The notes: generated by a model not told the origin, from the sequence alone. 64,000 nt of DNA from Gari tellinella (GCA_922989275.2 OV277863.1:50698999-50762998), one strand, 5' to 3'; shown: positions 9,095 through 19,200, counted from the first letter of the stretch. Numbers and translations are program-made.

Positions 9095-9959
9095 GTTTAC
9101 CACGGAGTTATACACATAGTGACACATGTGTATAATTCGATGATAGGTAAACTTTGTTGTTTCACAACTATGCCGCGGACTGCATCTGTTGTTAGATGAT
9201 CAAAGAGGCGTGTGCTTGAAATAATTGCAAACTGTCAATCAGAAAACTAAATTTCATACTTTTGATCCCAATCAAGATCAGCTTTATGCTATGACCAAGA
9301 TAAGTTTGCAATTTGTTATATCTTAAATATTTCCTGAACTACTTGTAAGTGTTTTATCAATATTTATTATTTATTTTTAGCTATCCGTTACTCGTACACT
9401 TGGAAAATCCTAAAGTATGTTCTTGAATGACCATGTAAACACTTGTCAAAGTTTTCATTATGTTTATAATGCCTGTTATTTGTATTTTTCAGGGTGAAGA
9501 TTCTGCCAAATAGACGTGTTGACAGTTGAGTGATCACAGAAAAACATTCTGCTAGAGCAATTAAAGCAGATCTAGATCTAGATCTAGATGCTTTTAATCT
9601 GCACGACGCACAAACCCCCATGCCGATAATAAACGAAAGTGGAGTCCGGCATTATCGATAGATAGATAGAAGTGTATTCAGTACATTCCCCAGTGTCCAC
9701 AGCAATTGCCAATAATTATTGACACTGGTTGTAACATTGACCTTTCTAATGAAGAGGGACAGAGATGGCTCTTCAATAAATGGAATGAGAATGAATAAAG
9801 TGTCTTTAAAACAATATGTATGCTTTGCTGTATGTCACTTTTCAACCCATTACTCCATAAATACTAGGACACGTTGTGCCTGTTATTTAAACCTCCAGTG
9901 AAAAAAAGAGGTTCATTTTATACAGTTATGGAGTTTTTTCCAGTATAAATATTTCTATA
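9095..9959. other. Unassigned stretch
   Basis: No gene seen. It contains a run of overlapping AGATCT/TCTAGA units at 9571-9592, a short GATA run at 9656-9668, and near 9840-9960 the left-hand sequence of the TTAACCC miniature family (CCCATTACTCCATAAATAC, then CAGTTATGGAG). Confidence 0.5.
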
Positions 9960-10100
9960 TTCTAGCAGATGGTAGCTTAAAGCAGGCCGGAAGTAAATCA
10001 GAGTGCACCTGATGGTAGCTTAAAGCATGCTGCAAGTAAAGCAGAGCGTGCATTATGGGGCATTCTGCTTTACTTTCATCCTGCTTTAAGTGGTCTTGTC
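9960..10100. repeat. CTTAAAGCAGG hairpin, partly duplicated
   Basis: TAGCTTAAAGCATGCTGCAA is followed by AGTAAAGCAGAG, a TGCATTATGGGGCA centre and the complement CTGCTTTACTTTCATCCTGC. The preceding 50 bp is a second copy of the left arm. It belongs to the TTAACCC miniature family. Confidence 0.65.
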
Positions 10101-10111
10101 TCTTAATACTG

Positions 10112-10346
10112 CAGTGGAGAAAACGTTATTCTTTCCTTCAAACTGCAAACAAAACACAAATGCATCGCAATTAAACTATGAAAATGACAACTTTTATATA
10201 TGTTCATCTGAGTGGCAAACAGTTTGGCACCTGATCAGACGCCGGGTTACCCAGAGTCCGATCTGGCTCCAAACAGTTTGCAATGAAAATAATAGTTTTT
10301 GCATAAACACATTATGAATTGGGAAAGTATAACGTCTTCTCCACAG
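10112..10346 (+). mobile_element. CAGTGGAGAA miniature element
   Basis: The left end CAGTGGAGAAAACGTTATTC mirrors the right end (in reverse CTGTGGAGAAGACGTTATAC). The centre contains the hairpin GCAAACAGTTTGGCACCTGA...CTCCAAACAGTTTGC (10,216-10,282). It has no coding capacity. This is the best-preserved copy of the family here. Confidence 0.75.
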
Positions 10347-10679
10347 TAGCAACAGGCTAAGTGGTTCAAATTAATGTTTCATTGGGGTAAACACAAGTAT
10401 GTTTTACTTAAATGAGTTTGAGATACCAAGGTTCATCATGCATTATTTTTAATCTTCGGAAGTAAATCAGAGTGCACCTGAAGGTACATTCTGCATTACT
10501 ATAAACATGCATTTAAGTCACGAGGGTCAACTATCTTTAATATTAGAAACAGGCTATGGATAAAATGGTTAACCCATTACCCCATATAATAAGCCTCTTA
10601 TTTATTCATCCACTGAAGAAAATATTTTCAACCTGTACTATCAACATGAATATGTATCATAATAAATATTTTCTACATC
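10347..10679. other. Degenerate miniature-element debris
   Basis: Pieces of the TTAACCC family (CATTACCCCATATAATAAGCC, then TTCATCCACTGAAGAAAA, then ATGAATATGTATCATAA) are visible at 10,570-10,665. No gene. Confidence 0.5.
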
Positions 10680-10770
10680 TAAGCAGATGATAGCTTAAAG
10701 CATGCTGCAAGTAAAGCAGAATGTGTATGATGGTGCATTCTGCTTTAATTTCAACCGGGTCTAAGTGGTC
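10680..10770. repeat. CTTAAAGCATGC hairpin
   Basis: GATAGCTTAAAGCATGCTGC plus AGTAAAGCAGAATG, then a centre and its complement CATTCTGCTTTAATTTCAAC, AAGTGGTC. It is an imperfect copy of the recurrent hairpin. Confidence 0.65.
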
Positions 10771-10783
10771 TTGTGTCTTCTAA

Positions 10784-11113
10784 AGCGACTTGCAACCAGA
10801 CGGTGTATTTGCAAAAATAAAATAAAAAAAATCAATAAAAATAAATATGTAGCCGTATGGTGCATCTAGCATTAGATATTTTCCATCGTTTTATCCGTTG
10901 CGTCCAGATATTGATCACAGGCTCAGACATAAACCCGAGCGATTTATGTACTCTCCATCGCTACATACTGAAGTACGTTAAATCGATCCCAAATATATAA
11001 ATAGCCCTGGGTTCAATGTGCTAAGGGGTTGACTCATTTTCCCCACATGCCGGCTTCGAATCCCACCAGAGCTCAATATATTTTTTATTGAAATGCATTT
11101 TTCAAATAGAATG
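10784..11113. mobile_element. TTAA-type element with tRNA-like core, copy 2 (truncated)
   Basis: It begins AGCGACTTGCAACCAGACGG after CTAA (a degenerate TTAA). It matches copy 1 through the CATAAACCCGAGC and GAAGTACGTTAAATCG landmarks and keeps the B-box-like TTCGAATCCCACCAGAGC at 11,053. The right terminal repeat is missing. Confidence 0.65.
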
Positions 11114-11139
11114 CCAACTTTTAGATAATACTGCCTATG

Positions 11140-11290
11140 TTAATCTGAATGGCAAAACAGTTTTGGGCCTGATCAGACGCCTGGTTACCCGGGGTCCGAT
11201 CTGGCTCCAAACTGTTTGCAATGAAAATGATGGTTTTTGCATAAACGCATTAATTGGGAAAGAATAACGTCTTCTCAACAGTAGCAACAG
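11140..11290 (+). mobile_element. CAGTGGAGAA miniature element, right part
   Basis: It holds the hairpin GGCAAAACAGTTTTGGGCCT...CTCCAAACTGTTTGC and the right end GGGAAAGAATAACGTCTTCT, CAACAGTAGC. The left end was lost where the tRNA-like element joins. Confidence 0.6.
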
Positions 11291-11409
11291 GCTAAGGGGT
11301 AAAGGGTTAAACACTAAAAGGAATACTAAATAAATGTTTCATTGGGGTAAACACAAGAAATGTTGACTTAAATGAGTTTAAGATACCAAGGTTCAAATAT
11401 ATGCCACCA

Positions 11410-11434
11410 GGAACGTATCTATAATATACGTTCC
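11410..11434. repeat. Short palindrome GGAACGTAT
   Basis: GGAACGTAT and its exact complement ATACGTTCC are separated by about 7 bases. Their function is unknown. Confidence 0.6.
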
Positions 11435-11481
11435 TGATGCCACTTACCCACTAAGGGACCCAAATCTTGTTGTTTTTATTT

Positions 11482-11805
11482 AGCTCACCTGAGCACAAAA
11501 AGCCCAAGGGTAAGCTTTTGTGGTCGGTCTTTGTCCGGCGTCGTACGTCGTGTGTCAACAATTTCTTTAAACATCTTTCTCTGCTTAACCACTTGCCTGA
11601 TCGCGACCAAACTTCACCGGAATGTTCCATGGGTCAAGGTCTTCCAAAGTAGTTCAAATAATTTGAAACAATGCAGAACTCTGGTTGCTATGGCAACAAA
11701 AGTGAAAAAATAAGGAAATCATCAAATAAAACTTCTTGTCAAAAACAGTAAGGACCAGAGCGTAGATATTTGGCACATAGTATCATACGCAATATTTTCT
11801 CAATA
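11482..11805 (+). mobile_element. Hel-A (AGCTCACCTG) fragment a
   Basis: The fragment starts with the Hel-A 5' end AGCTCACCTGAGCACAAAAA, preceded by T's, followed by the family's GTCCGGCGTCGTACGTCGTG. It breaks off near 11,805 without the 3' hairpin. The stretch GTGAAAAAATAAGGAAATC at 11,702 matches the Hel-B insertion site at 33,280 without the insertion. Confidence 0.65.
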
Positions 11806-11814
11806 CTAACAAGT

Positions 11815-11900
11815 GGTTGCTTACAGGAGACTGGAAGAAAAGCAGATGCACCTTAAGGAACATTCTGCTTTACTTTCAAACTGATTTAGGTAGTCACCTA
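11815..11900. repeat. CTTAAAGCAGG-type hairpin
   Basis: AGACTGGAAGAAAAGCAGATGCACCTTAAGG and its complement CATTCTGCTTTACTTTCAAA surround a CCTTAAGG centre. TTAGGTAGTCACCT follows, as in the family. Confidence 0.65.
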
Positions 11901-12054
11901 TTAAAAATAGAAACAGGCTGTTGGGTAAAGGGATAAGTAAACCATGAATATTCACACTGGAGTCGCACACCTTGCATATTAAGAAGGCTTTGCTTGTCCT
12001 GTACAGAGTTGGACAATTAACCTATAATCCCATGGTCTGTTTCTAGTTTTGAAG

Positions 12055-12150
12055 ACAGGTGACCGCTTAAAACAGGCTGAAACTTAAACAGAATTCACCT
12101 CAAGGAGTATTATGCTTTATTTTCAATCTGATTTAAGCTTATAACCATCT
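12055..12150. repeat. CTTAAAGCAGG-type hairpin
   Basis: GCTTAAAACAGGCTGAAAC through CACCTCAAGGAG to CTTTATTTTCAATCTGATTT: an eroded copy of the family palindrome. Confidence 0.6.
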
Positions 12151-12213
12151 GCTAAGATATAGAAAATATTATTGTGCATATTTATGAGTGAAGTTTTAGT
12201 TGAAAAATAGACA

Positions 12214-12563
12214 CAGTGTTCTTTCTCTGCAACGACACCCCATGGGAGACATGTATTGTGTGTTGTTCGGTGGGAGTCGTTATAGGAGGGAGATTAAGAC
12301 TTGGCTTAAAATTGCAAACTGCTTGAATCCAGGTCAGCCACCGCGTTACGCGGCGTCTGATCTGGATTCAAGCTGTTATTCACTCGTTATTATATCAAAA
12401 TGTCCACTTATATGTAACTTTGAGAAAACAGCAGACGACAATTTTAAGCATACGATTATTACAGCAATGAAATTATTGTCTTGATAAGGGAACTGCGACA
12501 CGGGTCGTTGTAATTTAAGGAGGTAGTCGTTGTTGGAAGGGATTTTATAGAGAGGGATCACTG
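12214..12563. mobile_element. pogo-like miniature element remnant
   Basis: The right end in reverse is CAGTGATCCCTCTCTATAAA, next to TA. The left end is CAGTGTTCTTTCTCTGCAAC. Internal CAACGACACCCC and its counterpart GGTCGTTGTAA are inverted. It holds a hairpin of the GATC-GACGCC family (GGTCAGCCACCGCGTTACGC...GGCGTCTGATCTGG, 12,330-12,372). Confidence 0.55.
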
Positions 12564-12654
12564 TAGATGTATTTATGGCATACATCTTTCTGTCGCATAC
12601 ACCATTTTACTGTACCTAACCCCCCCCCTTTTTCAGGATAAAATATTATTAGCT

Positions 12655-13015
12655 TTTACTTTTCCCTGAAAGATGACAGTTTACGGCAGGGTGGAAGTTA
12701 ATCCGAAAACTCATACAGTAGCCTTTTCTTGCTCTTATCCTATTTTAAGTAGCTACCTGCTACTCAAATGTTTTTTCAGCCTATACAGGAAAGGGGTAAC
12801 AGTTGCAGGCCTTTAGTCTGTTAGGCCCTGTAAACCCTTTACTCCATAGATGTGCCTTTTTAATTGGGTATTTTATTAATTTCTCCATTTAACAAAATAG
12901 TTCCCATTGATACAGTAATATGCACCATACTAAAAAAATCCTATTTTCTGGCAGATGGTAGTTTAAATTGCGTTGAAAATGAAGTTCGATGCTCTTTAGC
13001 CCTTTAAAGGGGATA
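12655..13015. repeat. Two eroded CTTAAAGCAGG hairpin copies
   Basis: One copy centres near 12,710 (GGTGGAAGTTAATCCGAAAA). The other is a left half near 12,950-13,005 (TGGCAGATGGTAGTTTAAAT). TTACCCCATA-type flanks with variations lie between them. Confidence 0.5.
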
Positions 13016-13265
13016 TGTTGCTCATTACATTTAGCATGCTTAAACCAAACGTCTGTCTTCAATACTGCAAGCAGGCTATATGGGAACGGGGTATTCGAGA
13101 AATAACCAATTTGAAATATATAAGTTTGGTTTTGGCACAAGGAAACAACTGATTAACACATTCACCCCTGAAGCTTTTAATGGACAATTCAAGTTTCCAA
13201 TTAAGTCTAGTCCATTTTGACTAATATGGGTTGATTTTCACAATATATTGCCTAATGACAAACAG

Positions 13266-13338
13266 TGTAGACCTTGATCAGAGGGCTCCTGTAGGAGCCC
13301 TCTGATCACTAGTGATCAGCGTCTACATTGTCTGCATC
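13266..13338. repeat. GTGTAGACC hairpin with 15-bp perfect stem
   Basis: GATCAGAGGGCTCCT and its exact complement AGGAGCCCTCTGATC are separated by GT (13,276-13,307). Outer GTGTAGACC and GTCTACA add further pairing. Relatives lie at 43,449 and 52,305. Confidence 0.85.
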
Positions 13339-13519
13339 TATATAGGACAAGTGTCCTCTTCAATAGTAAACTGTCTGCTTATGACGAGTATTCTCGTCGC
13401 TAGGGTTGAATGCGTAAACCCATTACCCCATTAAGTTGCCTTTTTATGCCCTTAATTTATTCCTCCGCAGAACAATGTAGTTCGAATTTAAACAGGCAAG
13501 AAGTAGTGTCTATATCTTA

Positions 13520-13640
13520 ACAAATTGCAGTTTATAGCAGACAAAGTAATGCGCGTTCTACTTTACGTTCAATCCGCTTTAAGAGGTCATCAGTCTTTCA
13601 AAACTAGAAACTGGCTATGGGGCAATAGGTTAAGTAGTCA
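13520..13640. repeat. Eroded CTTAAAGCAGG hairpin and right flank
   Basis: The right arm GTTCTACTTTACGTTCAATC, CGCTTTAAGAGGTCATC is followed by AACTAGAAACTGGCTATGGG and GGTTAA, the right end of the TTAACCC family. Confidence 0.55.
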
Positions 13641-14590
13641 ACCATGATAGCAAGCAGTGTTGATGCTTCAGCCTGCTAATGTCAATTTTCAAAGTTAGGT
13701 AAACTAATTAAAACTCATTTACCGAAACTTCTGACACCCTATGTATCTAAGATTGTCAAACATGTTGGAGTCTTATCAAACGCCAAGTTAAGGCAGGAAG
13801 GGGTTAATATTTGTTACCAAATGTATCGTGCAATTTTAGCGCATAGCATATAAATTATAATACGTCCGTGGATCCTACACACAGGTCTTATTTTGATATG
13901 AGAGTGCTCGAGACCAACGTGTAATTTTAACTAGAAGTCTGATCAGGATCAAAACAGTTCGGCACTCTTAGTACATGCATGAGTACTAACCCCATCACTG
14001 ATTTATCCAAAATACAATGGCAATTGGAAAAAAGGTGGGACCCTGGTCAGATGCCGAGTAACTCGGCGTGTGATTAGGGTCAAGACTAGTAATCAATCCT
14101 TGACTTAAATTCCATGTACTTGAACATTATATTATTGTTCATTTTCATTATTAGATGCTCTATTATAAAAAAATAAAAGTTGACGATAAATATTTAAATC
14201 AGGTGACGGAATTGCACGGAAAGGGTTACAGAAATTGCAAAGTTGAATAGCCGTGCGGGTATATTAGTGAAATATGGACGACATCGTAGCTTTCTTATCT
14301 TATATGTGCTCACAAAAGCAGGCTCCACGTTTTCCCATCTTCGATGCAAAACTTCGAATAAAAAGTATATATGGGATTCTTACACTGATAGAATTATGTA
14401 TAGATCTAGTATTATGTAATATAGTATATGCATTGTGTATATATCTGTATTCAACATAAGGAAACAGTTTAGTAGTTAAGGTTAGTATAAATAAATATAG
14501 ATCAATGTGAATTATATACTCTTTATTCTTAGTGTTCTAAGTGTATTAGTATCTGTATCTGTATCAATACGTCGTAGAATTAGTATATTA
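13641..14590. other. Unassigned stretch with one hairpin
   Basis: I see no gene. GGTCAGATGCCGAGTAACTCGGCGTGTGATTAGGGTC at 14,044-14,080 is another hairpin of the GATC-GACGCC family. Purine-rich AT sequence fills the rest. Confidence 0.5.
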
Positions 14591-14593
14591 AAT

Positions 14594-14637
14594 TGGCCGA
14601 GTTGAACCAGGCCGAGTTGGTAATTGGCCGAGTTGAC
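14594..14637 (+). repeat. Reiterated phrase GGCCGAGTTG
   Basis: Three direct copies of GGCCGAGTTG(A/G) lie in 44 bp. This resembles the phrase clusters at 20,326 and 28,318, but no partner end was seen. Confidence 0.6.
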
Positions 14638-14673
14638 ACATTACCGGTGTTAACGTACACCGGGCGAGCGCTA

Positions 14674-14870
14674 GGGCGTGTTCGATTATCAGTTCCAGAA
14701 CTGTTTGGAACGATTCCATGGAATTAGTAAATCGAATAAAAACGGAATTATGGTAGTCTGGTTCCCTGCTAAGTATAATTTTGCTGTCGAAGCGTTGGCA
14801 AATTGTGCCGGGAACCATGATGAAACGTCACAATTCTGCTCACACCACCTATTTGAATCACAGGGACCCG
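14674..14870 (+). mobile_element. Truncated GGGCGTGTTCG element
   Basis: It begins GGGCGTGTTCGATTATCAGT and matches the interior of the element at 6458 (ACGATTCCATGGAATTAGTA, GTCTGGTTCCCT, GTGCCGGGAACCATGATGA). The right end is lost near 14,870. Confidence 0.65.
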
Positions 14871-14941
14871 GCACGATTGATTTTTGAGATAATTTTTTTT
14901 ACAAAAGGTATATATAGAGGGCGGACTAATTCTATAATATC

Positions 14942-15435
14942 TACCATAAGTTACCATAAGTCGTCTTCTGGAAGAAGGCTGTCATCAGCCTCTTGCTCCA
15001 GCTCTTCGTTATTTACATGTAGTTTGTGCCCGGTTGCTATTTTTGCTTCATAGTTATAAAGGAGATCACAATCTTTCCAAAACTTGTCTAGTCTCCTTTC
15101 AAATGATATTACCGACGAAGCACTTACAACACTATCTGGTAGGGAGTTCCAGTACTCAACCACTCTGTTTGTGAAGGAATATTTCCTGATATTTAGTCTG
15201 TGTCTTTCTTTGTATATCTTCAAACTGTTTCCTCTAGTAGCACCTTCTCTCATTTTAAATATTTTTTTGTTATCAAAATAGTAGTGATTTTTGAGGATTT
15301 TAAATACCTCGATCATGTCCCCACGTAAACGTCTGTATGCTAAAGTAGGAAGTCTCAATTTCTTTAGTCTCTCTTCATAGGTTAGTTCTTTAAAGCCTGG
15401 CACAAGTCTTGTAGCTCTTCTCTGAAGATTTTCTA
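14942..15435 (-). pseudogene. LINE B, reverse transcriptase C-terminal end
   Basis: The minus strand encodes MVENLQRRATRLVPGFKELT, YEERLKKLRLPTLAYRRLRG, DMIEVFKILKNHYY, FTNRVVEYWNSLPDSVV and RRLDKFWKDC, ending in LLPEDDLW and a stop. This is the C-terminal domain found after the RT core in CR1-like LINEs. The 3' tail is two copies of ACTTATGGTA. The frame is open, but the rest of the protein lies beyond 19,200, because LINE A was inserted between KKKDI and MVENLQ. Confidence 0.9.
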
Positions 15436-15445
15436 CCATTGTTAT
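15436..15445. repeat. Target-site duplication, right copy of LINE A
   Basis: CCATTGTTAT matches CCATTCTTAT at 19,191-19,200 in 9 of 10 bases. The two copies bracket LINE A. Confidence 0.8.
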
Positions 15446-15448
15446 ACC

Positions 15449-18400
15449 TTAGAATACCTTAGAACGTCTTCTGGTAGAAGGCCTTGGGGGGCCTCTATCA
15501 CCAGCTCTATTGATCTTCTCGGGTCCGGTTGCAATACACGCCTCATAATCATATCTGACATCCTGATTGCACCAGAATTTATCAAGTCTTGCTTCAAAAC
15601 ACTTCACTGAGCTTGCATGTACAATATTATTAGGTAATGAATTCCAGATGTCAACAACTCTATGACTGAAGCAATACTTTCTGATATCTAGCCGTGGTCT
15701 TTGTTTAAACAGTTTCAAATCATTTCCTCTAGTTGTATGGTCTTGTCTCAGTGTTAATAACTGGCTAGTGTCATAGTAGTAGTAATTATTTAAAAGTTTG
15801 TATACTTCAATCATATCCCCTCTGTTCCTTCTATAGCTCAGTGTAGGTAAATTTAAAGTTCTTAGTCTTTCTTCATATTGCATTTCTGATAAACCTGGTA
15901 CCATTTTGGTTGCTCGTCTCTGTATGTTTTCAATTGTTGTTATGTCTTTCTTTCTATGAGGGCTCCATACTGACTGGGCGTATTCTATATGTGGTCGGAC
16001 TAATGCTGTGTATAGCTTTTTAAAGATTTGTTTATCCATATATTCAAAAGATCTTCTTACGGCACCCAGGATAGAGTTAGCCTTATTAACTTTTTCTGAT
16101 ATATGATCCTCGAATTTCAGTTTATTGTCAACAATGACCCCAACATCCTTTTCTGCTTCACTAGTATCCATGGGAGGTAAATCTGGTGTTAATCTGTATC
16201 TTCCAACTTCTTTCTGTTTGCCGATATTCATGGTCTTACACTTGTCTGGGTGAAACTTAAGGAGCCAATCCTCTGACCACTGACTCATACTAAATATGTC
16301 TTCCTGCAGGAGATCTCTATCGACGTCTGTTGAAATTCTTCTGTAAACTTTTGTGTCATCAGCATACAGATAGATCTGGCTATTGTTCTGAATGATATCT
16401 GGCAAGTCGTTTATGAATAAAACGAACAACATTGGGCCTAACACGGATCCTTGAGGGATACCGCTTGTGACAGGCTGCCACTCTGACTTGTTGCCGTTCA
16501 CTATAACTCTTTGTTTTCTGTTAGATAGGAAGTCACTTGTCCACTTTATATATGTTTCTCCAAATTGGTAAATTTTCAGTTTATGGATTAAATGTCTGTG
16601 TGACACTTTATCAAAGGCTTTCATATAGTCGAAATATGCAACATCTAAACTTCCTCCTTCATCAATAATCTCTGTCCATTCATCTAACACGGTTAACAGT
16701 TGAAGCATAGTTGATCTTCCTGATACAAAGCCAAATTGTTTATTGCTGAACATGTTATACTTTTTCATGTGTTTTACCATACTTTCTCTGACAATAGTTT
16801 CCAGAACTTTACACACAACACTAGTTAAGCTTATTGGTCTATAGTTTCCAGCTTCTTTTTTATCTCCTTTCTTGTGAATTGCTGTGATATTTGCATTTTT
16901 CCAGTCACCTGGTAAAGCACCAGTTTTTAGGCTATTGTTAAATAGGATGTACAATGGTATTGTAAGACTACTACTTAATTCCTTCAGTAGCTTTGGGCCT
17001 ATTCCGTCGGGACCGGGAGATTTGCTTATTACCAAGTTTTCTAACTTTCTTTTCACTATTTCTGGTGATATTTCAATTTCATTGTCTATTGGAACATCTT
17101 TTACATCAATATCTGGGAGTTGTTGCTGTGGATCCACAGTAAACACGGAAGCAAAAAAGTTTCCAAGCACATTTGCCTTCTCTTCATCAGATTCGGTCAG
17201 TTCAGTTTTATTCTCATTCTTATATAGATCAGTTATTGAGGACTTAGTTTTTGATTTGGATTTTACATATGCCCAAAACTTCTTTGGGTTTTCCTTCGCT
17301 GATGCCGCAATATCTTTTTCTTGGGTTTTCACTGATTGCCTTGACATTCTTCTCACCTGGTTTCTGACTCTCGTGTATTGTTGATAGATAATCTCATCAC
17401 CACTATTTCTATATTTCTTCCAGAGTCTCTCTTTTCTTCTCATTTTTTTTTGTAGTTTTTTACTTAGAAATATAGTCTTTTTATATTTTCCAGTTCTATT
17501 TCTTATCACCTTTTGAGGTATACACTTGGTTATTGCATCATTCAATTTATCCTTTATCAGCATCCATTGATTATCTACATTTTTTCCCTTTAATTCGTCT
17601 ATCCAGTTTAAATCCAGGAGCTCTTTCATCTTTGAAAAATCAGCCTTACTATAGTCAAGTCTTGTTTTACTATATGTTGTTTCTGTGAATCCAGAGATTT
17701 TAAATTTTATAACAGAATGGTCACTTTTCCCAATGGGATCCAAAATCTGCATGTCTGAAATCATGCCATCCTCGTTACTAAACACTAAGTCTATTAATGA
17801 TGGTGTGGCAATACCTCGTCCTCTGGTGGGTTCTGTAATATGTTGAGACCAGAAGCAGTCCCTTATACATTCTATGAACTCAAAGTGTATATCCCCAGGG
17901 TCATTGGAAGTTGAATAACTGTCCCAGTTTATATTTGGCATATTAAAGTCACCAACTGTAACAATGTGCGAGTACCTAGTTTTGCTTATCTCTTTCAATA
18001 GTTCACACAGTTTATCATTGTCAACACTAGATGAAGATGGACTCCTGTAGACAGATGTGAGTAACAACTTTTCATTATCAGATAGACTAATTTCAACACA
18101 TAAATATTCCTCAAAGACTGTTTCCATTGTTATTTGAGTATATTTAAGCTCTTCTTTTATATATATAAGCATACCTCTTCCAGGATCACACTGTTTTAGA
18201 TTCTTATGTACAATTTCATATCCGTCCAAGTTATATTCACACAGTAGTCTTTCATACCTGAAATTGTTAGGCTTGACTTCTTGAAGAGCTATAATACCTG
18301 GCGAAATATCCATGGAATTAACTTTCAGCTTCAATTCGCAAAGCTTTTCATTTGTTAACGTATCTACATTTGCAAACAAAACAACAAACTTATCTAAACT

Positions 18401-18562
18401 TTGTTCACTGGTAAAAGAATTAACATTATTAAAAGTAACAGTTAACTTATCTACACCTTGATGCTGTTTCTGGTCATCGTTGAAGTCTTTTAGTCGACGT
18501 GAGCTCCTTGAAGAGCTTCCCGCCGTGCATTTTTCTTTACCTTTATTATCCTTCTTTCCCAT
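15449..18562 (-). CDS. LINE A ORF2: endonuclease / reverse transcriptase, intact (1,037 aa)
   Basis: This protein would nick chromosomal DNA and copy its own RNA at the nick (target-primed reverse transcription). Residues about 60-285 form an EEP endonuclease: ANVDTLT (about 64-70), ALQEVKP with Glu95, VGDFNMPNINW (203-213) and DHS (281-283). Residues about 515-790 form the reverse transcriptase: SPGPDGIGPKLL, NYRPISLTSVVCKV, FDYMKAFDKVSHR with Asp645, SGIPQGSVLGPMLFVLFIND and YADD at 733-736. The C-terminal domain has IQRRATKMVPGLSEMQYEER and WNSLPNNIV. The lysine-rich start MGKKDNKGKEKC overlaps the end of ORF1 by 73 bases in another frame, an arrangement seen in two-ORF LINEs. I see no missing catalytic residue. 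Assignment to CR1/Jockey-like is from motifs. Confidence 0.95.
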   Translation of the reverse strand: MGKKDNKGKEKCTAGSSSRSSRRLKDFNDDQKQHQGVDKLTVTFNNVNSFTSEQSLDKFVVLFANVDTLTNEKLCELKLKVNSMDISPGIIALQEVKPNNFRYERLLCEYNLDGYEIVHKNLKQCDPGRGMLIYIKEELKYTQITMETVFEEYLCVEISLSDNEKLLLTSVYRSPSSSSVDNDKLCELLKEISKTRYSHIVTVGDFNMPNINWDSYSTSNDPGDIHFEFIECIRDCFWSQHITEPTRGRGIATPSLIDLVFSNEDGMISDMQILDPIGKSDHSVIKFKISGFTETTYSKTRLDYSKADFSKMKELLDLNWIDELKGKNVDNQWMLIKDKLNDAITKCIPQKVIRNRTGKYKKTIFLSKKLQKKMRRKERLWKKYRNSGDEIIYQQYTRVRNQVRRMSRQSVKTQEKDIAASAKENPKKFWAYVKSKSKTKSSITDLYKNENKTELTESDEEKANVLGNFFASVFTVDPQQQLPDIDVKDVPIDNEIEISPEIVKRKLENLVISKSPGPDGIGPKLLKELSSSLTIPLYILFNNSLKTGALPGDWKNANITAIHKKGDKKEAGNYRPISLTSVVCKVLETIVRESMVKHMKKYNMFSNKQFGFVSGRSTMLQLLTVLDEWTEIIDEGGSLDVAYFDYMKAFDKVSHRHLIHKLKIYQFGETYIKWTSDFLSNRKQRVIVNGNKSEWQPVTSGIPQGSVLGPMLFVLFINDLPDIIQNNSQIYLYADDTKVYRRISTDVDRDLLQEDIFSMSQWSEDWLLKFHPDKCKTMNIGKQKEVGRYRLTPDLPPMDTSEAEKDVGVIVDNKLKFEDHISEKVNKANSILGAVRRSFEYMDKQIFKKLYTALVRPHIEYAQSVWSPHRKKDITTIENIQRRATKMVPGLSEMQYEERLRTLNLPTLSYRRNRGDMIEVYKLLNNYYYYDTSQLLTLRQDHTTRGNDLKLFKQRPRLDIRKYCFSHRVVDIWNSLPNNIVHASSVKCFEARLDKFWCNQDVRYDYEACIATGPEKINRAGDRGPPRPSTRRRSKVF

Positions 18563-19190
18563 GGTGGGCCCCTGACCAGATATAACAAATTTGCATCTCC
18601 TTCAGCCTCTTGCTTTTCTTTAGCTTCCCTGCGGAGCTTTACATCTTGGCTTCTTTCATCTCTTGTCATGTCATGTTTTAGCCCTATTTTCCTATAGTAT
18701 TCTTCTTCTGAAAATCTCAACTTGTAAGCATTTTTCATGACTTTTGCTTTAATATTCTCACTGAATTTCACCACTGTCAATCTAGGTACAACCTCTTCAT
18801 TACCATGAATTTTCTTAACTTGACCCTTTCTACCAATTCTCTTAGCTGATTTTATATCATTTTCCACATTAATGTCTACATTAATTTCCTTACAAATATT
18901 TTGAATTTCTCGATAGTCCTGGGTTATATTTCCATCTTTCAAGTTACCAACTGGTTCTTTCATATTAAACACTACAATGTTATGCGCGCGCTCTATGCGT
19001 GACTGCATTTCGTGTGCCGCTTGTTTTACAATTTTCTCAGAGCTCAGTATGTCTTCTGCCCTTGCATGTTGGGGTTCCTCGGATGCTTTACCTGCTGCCA
19101 TGTCGACAGAGTCTTTGATTTCTTTAATAAATTCATCCCTCATTGCTATCATATTCCCCTTCATGTCCGATACATCCTTTTCAAGTCTTC
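18490..19190 (-). CDS. LINE A ORF1 (5'-truncated), coiled-coil nucleic-acid-binding protein
   Basis: This is about 234 residues. A predicted coiled coil (RLEKDVSDMKGNMIAMRDEF) is followed by an RRM-like middle with RIERAHNIVVFNMKEP, AKRIGRKGQ and RLTVVKFSENIKAKVMKNAY, then a charged C-terminus (LRREAKEKQEAEGD). LINE ORF1 proteins of this layout bind element RNA. The start is missing: the frame continues without a stop into LINE B coding sequence up to 19,428, and the first Met in LINE A comes from the target-site copy (ATG at 19,194-19,192). It overlaps ORF2 at 18,490-18,562. Confidence 0.75.
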
Positions 19191-19200
19191 CCATTCTTAT
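19191..19200. repeat. Target-site duplication, left copy of LINE A
   Basis: CCATTCTTAT pairs with 15,436-15,445. On the minus strand it follows the LINE B residues KKKDI. Confidence 0.8.

Larger units (their letters stand above)
15446..19190 (-). mobile_element. LINE A, nearly complete CR1-like non-LTR retrotransposon
   Basis: This 3,745-bp minus-strand element is bounded by a 10-bp duplication with one mismatch. It contains the C-terminal part of ORF1, a complete ORF2 and a 3' end of two TTCTAAGGTA units. Short repeated 3' tails in place of poly-A are characteristic of CR1-type LINEs. It lies in the C-terminal region of LINE B. The 5' end falls inside ORF1, so it is probably a 5'-truncated copy. 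It is the youngest-looking LINE here because its ORF2 has no interruption. Confidence 0.88.

Noticed and set aside
16884..17384. 166-residue open frame on the plus strand
   Set aside because: It is the antisense of the intact LINE A ORF2 and has no motif of its own.
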